DNA from: Cyclobacteriaceae bacterium
GTDB taxonomy: Bacteria; Bacteroidota; Bacteroidia; Cytophagales; Cyclobacteriaceae
Assembly: GCA_029858965.1 (NCBI GenBank)
Contig: JAOUDZ010000041.1
Coordinates: 1-33,674, forward strand
Reading direction: 5' to 3'
Length of the DNA stretch: 33,674 nucleotides
The notes under the pieces are model-generated. The model was not told where the DNA came from, did not search any database, and saw only the letters and a list, made by a program, of their open reading frames with translations. A program made the translations under genes and the position numbers. Each line of letters begins with the position of its first letter. Position 1 is the stretch's first letter. Positions 1-6,801 of this stretch are shown here, piece by piece.

Positions 1-81
1 GGAATTGATGTTGTTGCCGAAGTCAACGTTGCTGCAGAGAAAGCGATTGCGTTGCGCAATACCGTAATTGCCAATCAATAG
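1..81 (+). CDS. C-terminal end of an unidentified protein (partial, cut by window edge)
   Basis: Reading frame 1 is open from the first base to a TAG at 79-81 and encodes a 26-residue tail rich in Ala, Val and Ile (it begins GIDVVAEVNVAAEKAI). The composition looks like a real helical C-terminus rather than noise, but the fragment is too short to assign a family. It would converge on the DinB-like gene 57 bases further on. Confidence 0.45.
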   Translation, partial: GIDVVAEVNVAAEKAIALRNTVIANQ

Positions 82-138
82 CTTTCTGATCGCAGTTAGG
101 ATATTTAAGCGTTGTGTTATACAAGATTGGTGCTGTTT

Positions 139-723
139 CTATTGTTTCACTTTACCCGTCAATACATTTGCTTTGTTGCTGATGGGGTTGCCAGCGGATC
201 GGCGGAACGAGACAACCTGCCCGACATGCCATAAACAATCTGCAATTGGGCCATTGATTTGATTCCAGAACGGATATTCCGACATCGTGTCTCCACGTTT
301 AAACACTATTTTATATTCTTTCAAGTCCTCGTCTGAACTTGTGCGCAAACGCTCACTGGCAGCCCTGAGGTTTTCAAGTGTAGCCTTGCGCATTTCGGAA
401 AACGGGAGTTTGATATTTTGTCCGGGTACATTTGCCGTTTTAGTAGTGGAATTAAGGATCGTAATTGACATACCGTAAATGTGCGCAATTGTTTCTTCGC
501 TTGTGCGTGCTTCAGGATTGGGTCTGAAGGCCAGATCTTCATCGCGTAATCCTTCGGTAGCCCAGTAAAAGCGAAATCCAAGACCGTCAACCATACGCGA
601 TGCAACGCTTCCGGCAGTGAAGCTTTCCGGATAGTCGGGTATTTCATAGTATGGCAAATTGTTGTCTTGCGCAGAGAGGGGTAGAACGATGGTCATAATA
701 GCAATACGTAAGAAATATTTCAT
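139..723 (-). CDS. Secreted DinB-superfamily protein
   Basis: This 194-aa protein starts with a signal peptide (residues 1-19, cleavage after LPLSAQ), so it is probably periplasmic. The rest fits the DinB/YfiT four-helix fold: an early helix with the RMVDGLGFRFYWATEGL segment, a first His in the EETIAHIYGM helix (about residue 81), and a second His in the C-terminal CLWHVGQVVSFRRSAGNP segment. These His residues are the usual metal ligands of the family. DinB-like proteins are metal-binding and often thiol-related transferases, but the substrate cannot be predicted. It is transcribed away from the ergothioneine operon. EgtB downstream also carries a DinB-type domain, yet the two proteins are not close relatives by eye. 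Confidence 0.8.
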   Translation of the reverse strand: MKYFLRIAIMTIVLPLSAQDNNLPYYEIPDYPESFTAGSVASRMVDGLGFRFYWATEGLRDEDLAFRPNPEARTSEETIAHIYGMSITILNSTTKTANVPGQNIKLPFSEMRKATLENLRAASERLRTSSDEDLKEYKIVFKRGDTMSEYPFWNQINGPIADCLWHVGQVVSFRRSAGNPISNKANVLTGKVKQ

Positions 724-1085
724 GGGAAAAATTTCAGGATATGACTATAAATATAGTTCTTTTTTGCGCTGACGGTCACACGTCAAATCAAATATAGATT
801 ATTGAAAATATGTAATAATATGCGCTGAATGGGAATAATGAGCAGTTGTCAGCTACGAGACAAATCTAATTCAGTGTTAAGCGAATTAAATATGCAAGAT
901 TTGGGTTTTCCATGAAATTCAGATGTTCTCATGGAAGAGAGAACGCCTGAACAATATCAGAGTCGAGACTGTTTCATTGAGAATTATCTGCATAATAGCA
1001 ATGTGTAACGGGATGTGCACATTAGGGAGACGGTATAATTCAAGGAAAATCCACTAAAAAATTTTAAGCACTTAAATGATATAGT
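724..1085. other. Divergent intergenic region without a gene
   Basis: These 362 bases lie between the divergently transcribed DinB-like gene and the ergothioneine operon. They are AT-rich with frequent stops in all frames, and I see no coding potential. They must hold the promoters for both sides. The left one may be the TATATTTG box at 789-796. For the right one I see only TATAATTC near 1034, which does not match the Bacteroidota consensus. Confidence 0.6.
789..796 (-). promoter_or_regulatory. Candidate -7 box (TATATTTG) for the DinB-like gene
   Basis: Read on the minus strand this is an exact match to the Bacteroidota -7 consensus TAnnTTTG, 65 bases upstream of the start codon at 723. No clear TTG -33 element is seen at the expected distance. 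A six-base match of this kind occurs by chance about once per 4 kb per strand, so it is only a candidate. Confidence 0.35.
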
Positions 1086-1367
1086 ATGAAAGCAATTTGG
1101 AACGGACAACTTATAGCAGAAAGTGATGATACTGTAGTCATTGAAGGGAATCACTACTTTCCGGAATCAACGCTAAAGCAAAAAGTATTGAAACCTAGCG
1201 GTACTGAGACATTTTGTTATTGGAAGGGTACGGCTAGTTATCACTCCCTCATCGTAGATGGAAAAGAAAATGTCGATGCCGTCTGGTACTATGCTAACCC
1301 CAGTGAGATGGCGAAGGCTGTAAAAGGCAGAGTAGCGTTTTGGAAAGGTGTCCAGGTAGTTAAATAG
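1086..1367 (+). CDS. DUF427 family protein, first gene of the ergothioneine operon
   Basis: This 93-aa protein spans a complete DUF427 domain. It opens with the hallmark MKAIWNGQLIAESDDTVVIE strand, followed by the N-H-Y-F-P turn (residues 23-27), a Y-W-K-G-T-A-S-Y segment (about 45-52) where the family usually has CPWKG.ASY, and the closing V-A-F-W-K-G-V segment. The fold is a small beta barrel of unknown biochemical function. The next gene starts 5 bases after its stop, so it is almost certainly co-transcribed with egtB and egtD. That association suggests, but does not show, a role linked to thiol or betaine metabolism. Confidence 0.88.
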   Translation: MKAIWNGQLIAESDDTVVIEGNHYFPESTLKQKVLKPSGTETFCYWKGTASYHSLIVDGKENVDAVWYYANPSEMAKAVKGRVAFWKGVQVVK

Positions 1368-1372
1368 ACTGA

Positions 1373-2245
1373 ATGGAATCCTGGAAATCGCTTGGTCAGT
1401 TTCGGGGAAGTTTGAATCCCGCTATCGAACATTTGCACCATGCGGCACAGTTTGTGGCAATGGTTGGAAATAGTTATTTACCCCATCAGCCTGATGATTC
1501 GCAAAATAACCTTCATTGGAATAGCGATCTCAACAGATTAGAAGGGAGATGGATCGAAAATCCGAAAGCACAGATGTCGCTTGATGTTGTGAATTTTGAA
1601 TTGATCCTTGAAGCGACTGATCAATCGCATCACCTGTTGCTTGACGGAAAGACCAAAGAAAAAGTTATTGCATCTATGCGGATTCTCTTGCACGCGTGTG
1701 GCTTGGATGCTGATCTGCTTCAGCCTATTTCACATTTTACAATCCCGAGCCATCCGCTTGATGCAGGTATGGCATTTCAGAAACCGGCGCAGCAGCCGTT
1801 GCAGGAATGGGCCAATTGGTGGAGTAATGCCCAAAATCTGCTGGGCATCATAAAGTCAAGTTTTGAATGGCCTGCTGAAATCAGGATTTGGCCACATCAT
1901 TTTGATACGGGTCTTTATATTCCCATAATGCGCAATGAAGACGGAGGCGATATGCAGAGTATTGGGTTGGGACTTGCCATTGCCGATGCAAATGTCAGTG
2001 AACCTTACTTTTACATCAATCACTGGAGTAGTGAAGCGATATCCTACCCAGGTACCGATCCTGTTATACGGAATGGAGTTTGGCATAAAATTGACTGGAA
2101 GGGATTCATATTGCCGGGGAGTGCTTTTCTTTCATACTCATCTGCGCAACAGGAAAAAATTGCGAAGGGGTTTTTTCAGGATGGCGTGAACGCTACTTTG
2201 CATTTAATGGGTAAATTGCCTAAAATTTTCTTTGCCAATGATTGA
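1373..2245 (+). CDS. Uncharacterised 290-aa protein embedded in the ergothioneine operon
   Basis: I do not recognise this protein with certainty. It has no signal peptide or membrane segment and is rich in Trp and His. Conspicuous features are an N-terminal helix with LHHAAQFVAMVGNSYLPHQP, the central motif EIRIWPHHFDTGLYIP (about residues 164-179), a Gly-rich GIGLAIADA-like strand (sequence SIGLGLAIAD), and FYINHWS. The WPHHFD block looks like a metal- or substrate-binding centre, but that is inference. The layout faintly recalls the uncharacterised DUF5996 group, which I cannot confirm. It starts 5 bases after the DUF427 gene and its last 8 bases overlap the egtB start, so the products are probably made together. 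It should be treated as an operon-associated protein of unknown function. Confidence 0.85.
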   Translation: MESWKSLGQFRGSLNPAIEHLHHAAQFVAMVGNSYLPHQPDDSQNNLHWNSDLNRLEGRWIENPKAQMSLDVVNFELILEATDQSHHLLLDGKTKEKVIASMRILLHACGLDADLLQPISHFTIPSHPLDAGMAFQKPAQQPLQEWANWWSNAQNLLGIIKSSFEWPAEIRIWPHHFDTGLYIPIMRNEDGGDMQSIGLGLAIADANVSEPYFYINHWSSEAISYPGTDPVIRNGVWHKIDWKGFILPGSAFLSYSSAQQEKIAKGFFQDGVNATLHLMGKLPKIFFAND

Positions 2246-3386
2246 TCACTATCTGAATATACGAAAGCATTCAGAAGAAATTTGTGCGCCATTGCAAAAA
2301 GAAGATTACGTGGTGCAACCCATCGTGGACGTTAGTCCGCCTAAATGGCACCTGGCACACAGTACATGGTTTTGGGAGGAATTTGTTTTGGCCAAGTACC
2401 ATCCAGGATACAAACGCTTTCACCCCCGGTATTCTTTTTTATTTAACAGTTATTATAATAGTGTTGGAGACCGTGTTTTGCGGCTTCACCGCGGAAATAT
2501 GTCACGGCCAACTGTCGATGAAATTTTATCGTACCGGGCACATGTTGATGAACACATGGTAGCTTTCCTAAAAGCCCAGTCCAAGGCATATACGGAACTA
2601 ATTGCATTGGGAATAAATCACGAGCAACAGCACCAGGAATTGCTGTACACAGACATCAAATACATTTTGGGTCACAATCCCCTCTTTCCTGCTTACGCGG
2701 AAGAGTTTAAGGAAACCACTTCCGTTGATGCTGATCATAGTTTTGCCGAAATGGGAGGTGGAAATTATTCGGTTGGTTTTAAAGGTGACGGGTTTTCATT
2801 TGACAATGAGCACGGATGTCATCAGGTCTGTCTTGAACCATTTTCCATTCGCAAAAGCCTGGTGACAAACGGAGAGTATCTTGCGTTCATCGAGGCGGGG
2901 GGCTATAAACATCCATTGCATTGGCACAGTGATGCATGGACCTGGATCGTTGAAAATCGTATAGATTCACCTCTGTACTGGCATCCGGTAGACGGAGAAT
3001 GGTTTCGTTACGCGCTTGCGGGGTATGAAAAAGTGAAGCTTGATGAACCTGTCACACACATCAGTTTTTACGAAGCCGCCGCCTTTGCGGCATGGAATGG
3101 TGCGCGCCTTCCCACTGAGTTTGAATGGGAGGCATCATGCAACACTTTTGCCTGGGGGCAACGTTGGGAGCACACCAACAGCGCTTATCTTCCCTATCCT
3201 GGATATTTCAGGCCGGCAGGTGCTATTGGCGAGTACAACGGGAAATTTATGGTCAATCAAATGGTATTGCGGGGCGGTTCGGTAGTTACGCCACCCGGGC
3301 ATTCACGGAAAACCTACAGGAATTTTTTTCATCCACAGCTACGTTGGCAGTTTAATGGCATTCGGTTGTGCAAAGACAAATTGTAA
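2238..3386 (+). CDS. egtB: Ergothioneine biosynthesis sulfoxide synthase EgtB
   Basis: EgtB is the mononuclear iron enzyme that joins hercynine to a cysteine-type thiol with O2. The protein has an N-terminal DinB_2 domain (about residues 3-150) and a C-terminal FGE-sulfatase domain (about 165-380), the usual EgtB order and length. Iron ligands are visible: His in WHLAH (residue 41) and the two His of the H-E-Q-Q-H-Q-E segment (128 and 132). The conserved RGNMSRPTVDEI segment follows at about 85. A Tyr-Tyr pair sits in LFNSYYNSVG (72-73). I chose the ATG at 2238 over the in-frame TTG at 2232, giving 382 aa. The ATG overlaps the end of the previous gene by 8 bases, and egtD follows after 6 bases. 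Confidence 0.95.
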   Translation: MIDHYLNIRKHSEEICAPLQKEDYVVQPIVDVSPPKWHLAHSTWFWEEFVLAKYHPGYKRFHPRYSFLFNSYYNSVGDRVLRLHRGNMSRPTVDEILSYRAHVDEHMVAFLKAQSKAYTELIALGINHEQQHQELLYTDIKYILGHNPLFPAYAEEFKETTSVDADHSFAEMGGGNYSVGFKGDGFSFDNEHGCHQVCLEPFSIRKSLVTNGEYLAFIEAGGYKHPLHWHSDAWTWIVENRIDSPLYWHPVDGEWFRYALAGYEKVKLDEPVTHISFYEAAAFAAWNGARLPTEFEWEASCNTFAWGQRWEHTNSAYLPYPGYFRPAGAIGEYNGKFMVNQMVLRGGSVVTPPGHSRKTYRNFFHPQLRWQFNGIRLCKDKL

Positions 3387-3392
3387 ATAGAA

Positions 3393-4358
3393 ATGGTAAC
3401 AGCAGCATTACAGTACTCAGCAGTGGCACAAGCGGTAGTAGCAGGCTTCGCTAGAAAGCCTAAACGTCTTCCAAGCTGGCTTTTCTACGATGAAACCGGA
3501 GACAAAATATTTCAGTCCATTATGCGCATGCCGGAGTATTACCTCACAGGTTGTGAGTATGAGATACTGCAAATGCACAAGACTGCACTGCGTGAGCATC
3601 TGGTGGCGGATGGTTCGCCGTTTAACCTGGTGGAACTCGGCGCGGGAGATGGCTTCAAAACTGAAATACTCTTGCATCACCTGACAGATCAGAGGGTGTC
3701 CTTTACTTTTTCGCCCGTAGATGTATCGCAGTCTGTATTGTCACAGCTTGTGGAAAGATTAGATAAATCTGTGCCAGGCCTGGTCATTCATCCGATCCAC
3801 CGGAAATATCATGATGCACTTGATTTTTTTGCTGGGGATGCACTGCGTAAGGTTATTCTGTTTATGGGTGCTAATATTGGAAACTTCACGGTGGAGGAGG
3901 CAGTTTCGTTTACAAAATCCATTTCAGCTACCATGCAGCAGGACGATCAGCTGCTCATCGGGTTTGATTTGAAAAAAGATCCACGACTTATTCAAGCCGC
4001 ATATGACGATCCACACGGCATTACGCGAGACTTCAACATGAATTTACTGGTGCGGCTTAATCGTGAGCTGGGTGCGCAGTTTCAGCTGGATCAATTCAGA
4101 CATTATCCTTACTACGACCCGGAGTCAGGCATGACAAAAAGTTATTTGGTGAGTCTTAAGGCCCAGGACGTTTATTTCGAAGCGTTGGAAAAACATGTAC
4201 ACTTTGATCGGTGGGAAGTTATTCACACGGAGGTATCCCAAAAGTATGATTTGGAAATGATCCAACAGCTTGCTGACAAGTCGGGATTAGCGGTAGTAGA
4301 GGTTTTTTACGATTGCAAGCATTATTTCTGCGATGTGTTGCTGGCGAATTCAGGTTGA
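3393..4358 (+). CDS. egtD: L-histidine N-alpha-methyltransferase EgtD
   Basis: EgtD trimethylates histidine to hercynine using S-adenosylmethionine, the first step of ergothioneine synthesis. The 321-aa length is normal. Visible signatures are PSWLFYDETGDKIFQSI (27-43), the SAM-binding ELGAGDGFKTEILL (81-94), FMGANIGNF (157-165) containing the histidine-binding Asn, AAYDDPHGITRDFNMNLL (202-219), and HTEVSQKYD (278-286). By family knowledge, the Glu and Ser of that last motif contact the substrate amino and imidazole groups. It is the last gene of the four-gene operon. Its final 9 bases overlap the 3' end of the convergent transporter gene, leaving no room for a separate terminator between them. 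Confidence 0.96.
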   Translation: MVTAALQYSAVAQAVVAGFARKPKRLPSWLFYDETGDKIFQSIMRMPEYYLTGCEYEILQMHKTALREHLVADGSPFNLVELGAGDGFKTEILLHHLTDQRVSFTFSPVDVSQSVLSQLVERLDKSVPGLVIHPIHRKYHDALDFFAGDALRKVILFMGANIGNFTVEEAVSFTKSISATMQQDDQLLIGFDLKKDPRLIQAAYDDPHGITRDFNMNLLVRLNRELGAQFQLDQFRHYPYYDPESGMTKSYLVSLKAQDVYFEALEKHVHFDRWEVIHTEVSQKYDLEMIQQLADKSGLAVVEVFYDCKHYFCDVLLANSG

Positions 4359-5834
4359 TGAATTTTGTTGCATATGTTTAGGCACGGCAAGCCATTGAAT
4401 ACCCTCAAAGATCAGCTCCATTAGAATGGCCAGCAGTGCGGAAGGAATAGCACCCTGCAGGATCAGCGTTGTATTGTTCAGGGCGAGACCTGAAACAATG
4501 AATTCGCCTAACCCGCCGGCGCCAATAAACGCGGCCAGTGTGGCCGTTCCGATATTAATGACCGCTGCGGTTCGGATGCCGCCAAGAATAGCAGGAAATG
4601 CCATAGGGAATTCCACTAATCTGAGTTTGTTCCAGGGGCTTAAGCCGATAGCCGTCGCGACATTCTTTAACACGGGATCAACCGAAACCAGCCCCATGAC
4701 GGTATTGCGCAAAATGGGAAGCAATGCATAGAGAAAAAGTGCAATCACGGCCGGTAGCATACCGATACCGAGAACCGGAATCATCAGGGCCAATAGCGCT
4801 ATAGAAGGGATAGTTTGGAGGATACCTGTTATGTACAAAACAACTCTTGACATGTAGGAGTACCGGTAGATGAGCATGCCAAGGGGGACTGCAACCAGGA
4901 TTGAGCAGATCAACGCAAGCAGGGTTAATTGAAGATGAACCCATGTTTTTTCCAAGATCGCGCGAGCGTCAGCGATTGTTGTGTAGGTTTTATTATTGAT
5001 TAATCCTTTTTGAACAAGAAAATCAAAAGCAATTTTACGATGATCAACGCTATTGAAAAGTGCCAAAGCATTTAGTCGTTGCATGTCATCTTGTGAAATA
5101 GCGCCTTCCAGTTTTTGCAACAATTTCTTTGCTTCAGCGGGCAACCGCCTCCCATAAAACGAAACAGCTTCGTATTGGGGAAAGAAGTTTTTATCATCAT
5201 CGAGCAAGACAAGGTGGTATTTCTCTATTTCTCCGTCGGTGGAATAGGCGTCCGTCACATCAATTTTATGTTCAAGGATCGCCTGATAGGCCAATCCGTG
5301 TTCAAGGGCTGTGGGCTGCTGCGGTAGCACGTAAAACTGAGCGAGATTTTCCCAACCATCTTTTCTTTTTAGGAATTCATAGCTTAGGCCCAGGGTTAAG
5401 TAGGCGTGGTGTTGCAGGTCCGATATTTTGCGGATTGCATGTTTTTTCGATAGTACCGAATCAATCAACAAGGCATAGGTGTTGTCGAAACCATAAGGTG
5501 CTGAAATTTCAAGATCCAGCAACTTCAGTTTCGCGTTGAGCTCCCCAATCTTCAGCCGCTGATCGTACTTTAATATTTCACTGGCTATCGTACCGGTATA
5601 TTCCGGATACACATCGATGGCGTTATTGCGCAGCGCTTCAAAGCTCACGGCAGTTCCGCCCAGGTTAAATTTACGTTCCACCGAAAAACCACCATCTTCA
5701 AGTAGCAGGGCGATCATCTCACTGAGTATATATCCCTCGTTGAAATGTTTAGCGCCCACACGAATGGTATTCATTTGCGCCGGTAAAATACTGGGCATAA
5801 GCAGCAACATCAGTGTACAGACTGTCCGAATCAT
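4350..5834 (-). CDS. Fused substrate-binding protein-permease of an OpuC/EgtUV-type ABC transporter
   Basis: The 494-aa protein has a signal peptide (1-19), then a complete OpuAC/OsmF-like binding domain (about 22-285) with the family blocks VGAKHFNEGYILSEMIA, IDVYPEYTGTIASEIL, PYGFDNTYALLID and DVTDAYSTDGEI. A permease domain with about five or six membrane helices follows (about 295-480), with the EAA loop VATAIGLSPWNKLRLVEFP that docks the ATPase. Family members import glycine betaine, choline or related osmolytes, or ergothioneine (EgtU). As far as I recall, EgtU has the permease first and the binding domain second, so the order here is the reverse. It starts 1 base after the ATPase gene. 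Its 3' end meets egtD tail to tail, making ergothioneine or hercynine a plausible ligand (inference). Confidence 0.92.
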   Translation of the reverse strand: MIRTVCTLMLLLMPSILPAQMNTIRVGAKHFNEGYILSEMIALLLEDGGFSVERKFNLGGTAVSFEALRNNAIDVYPEYTGTIASEILKYDQRLKIGELNAKLKLLDLEISAPYGFDNTYALLIDSVLSKKHAIRKISDLQHHAYLTLGLSYEFLKRKDGWENLAQFYVLPQQPTALEHGLAYQAILEHKIDVTDAYSTDGEIEKYHLVLLDDDKNFFPQYEAVSFYGRRLPAEAKKLLQKLEGAISQDDMQRLNALALFNSVDHRKIAFDFLVQKGLINNKTYTTIADARAILEKTWVHLQLTLLALICSILVAVPLGMLIYRYSYMSRVVLYITGILQTIPSIALLALMIPVLGIGMLPAVIALFLYALLPILRNTVMGLVSVDPVLKNVATAIGLSPWNKLRLVEFPMAFPAILGGIRTAAVINIGTATLAAFIGAGGLGEFIVSGLALNNTTLILQGAIPSALLAILMELIFEGIQWLAVPKHMQQNSST

Positions 5835-5835
5835 A

Positions 5836-6549
5836 CTAAGAAAAGATAGCTTTCTTTAATTTTTCCAAATCGGTTTTATTTCCCCGATCCTTAATCTTCG
5901 CACCCTCAATCCATAAAAAGCGATCGGACAGGGTAATCGCTTCATCCCAATCGTGGGTGACAATAATAATTGTTCGTGGTTCAGTCTTTTGTATAGTCAA
6001 GAGATTCTTATAGATGTGGCGTTTAGTTTCGTAGTCAAGTGAGCCGAATGGTTCATCCATCAGGAGGATGGGTGGGTTAAGAAACATGGCACGACAAATC
6101 CCCACGCGTTGTTGTTCGCCACCAGAGAGCTCATGCGGATACTTATTCAGATAGGGAAGTGGAAGTTGGACCATTTTGAGCAGCTGGGTTACTCTTGCGT
6201 GAATGGCTTCCGTGGATTGATGACGGATCTTACCCAGCAGACTGATATTCTGTTGAACGTTCATGTGGGGGAACAAACCAACTTGTTGCACGACATACCC
6301 AATCTGCAGTCGGAGAGAGTCCATTTTTCGATAATCGATGGGCTGTTCAAAAATCCGTATGCTACCATGGTCAGGTTGCACAAGCCCATTGATAATATGC
6401 AGCAAGGTTGATTTCCCGCTGCCACTTTTTCCGAGAATGGCTGTGATCTGATCTTTTTCCAGGAAAGCAGTAATTCCTGAAAGCACCAACTGTTCAGCAA
6501 ACCGGTGCGTTATTTCGAATAATGAAATTGCTGTTTTTGTTTTTTCCAA
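5836..6549 (-). CDS. ATP-binding subunit of the OpuC/EgtUV-type ABC transporter
   Basis: A complete 237-aa ABC ATPase: Walker A GKSGSGKST (40-48), Q-loop in GYVVQQVGLFPHM, signature LSGGEQQR (141-148), Walker B ILLMDEP (161-167), and the H-loop His in IIIVTHDWDEA. It lacks the C-terminal CBS domains found in many glycine-betaine ATPases (OpuCA, ProV), which may mean it is not regulated by ionic strength in the same way. The only start available is the TTG at 6549, because an in-frame TAA lies 9 bases upstream of it and no ATG falls between. It is the first gene of the two-gene operon, and the fused binding protein-permease follows with a 1-base gap. Confidence 0.94.
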   Translation of the reverse strand: MEKTKTAISLFEITHRFAEQLVLSGITAFLEKDQITAILGKSGSGKSTLLHIINGLVQPDHGSIRIFEQPIDYRKMDSLRLQIGYVVQQVGLFPHMNVQQNISLLGKIRHQSTEAIHARVTQLLKMVQLPLPYLNKYPHELSGGEQQRVGICRAMFLNPPILLMDEPFGSLDYETKRHIYKNLLTIQKTEPRTIIIVTHDWDEAITLSDRFLWIEGAKIKDRGNKTDLEKLKKAIFS

Positions 6550-6568
6550 GCTTGCTTTTTAGGAATGC

Positions 6569-6576
6569 CAAAGTTA
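6569..6576 (-). promoter_or_regulatory. Candidate -7 box (TAACTTTG) for the ABC transporter operon
   Basis: Read on the minus strand this matches TAnnTTTG exactly. It ends 19 bases before the TTG start at 6549, implying a short leader of roughly 15 bases. A clear TTG -33 element is not seen. Position and match are good, but chance cannot be excluded. Confidence 0.45.
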
Positions 6577-6801
6577 AACATAACCGTGTAAGAACCGGCT
6601 TACTCGTTTCGTAATTCTTCAGGCCATCCATGGGCTATACTCATTTTGGCGAAGTGAGTTAACCTTCACTCCCGTATGAATATGAGATGTGTTTATCGCC
6701 TCTCGTAATGAAATAGCTTTGATTAGTTTATACCAGGTGCGTTTTGGTTATTCGTTGAAATATGATTTTGATAGGTAACAACGCAGCGTTATTTTGCGTG
6801 C

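Noticed and set aside
68-262. 64-codon plus-strand frame overlapping the DinB-like gene
   Set aside because: Mostly antisense to the conserved C-terminus of the DinB-like protein, with no family features.
5129-5539. 136-codon plus-strand frame inside the transporter gene
   Set aside because: It lies antisense to the well-conserved binding-protein domain and shows no motif.
6645-6672. Possible hairpin AGTGA/TCACT between the transporter and barrel genes
   Set aside because: The stem is only five base pairs with no T-run, so it cannot be separated from chance.
6732-6770. TTTTG and TGATTTTG as promoter of the barrel gene at 6802
   Set aside because: The -7 part deviates from TAnnTTTG at its second base and the spacing is only 16, so it is too weak to list.
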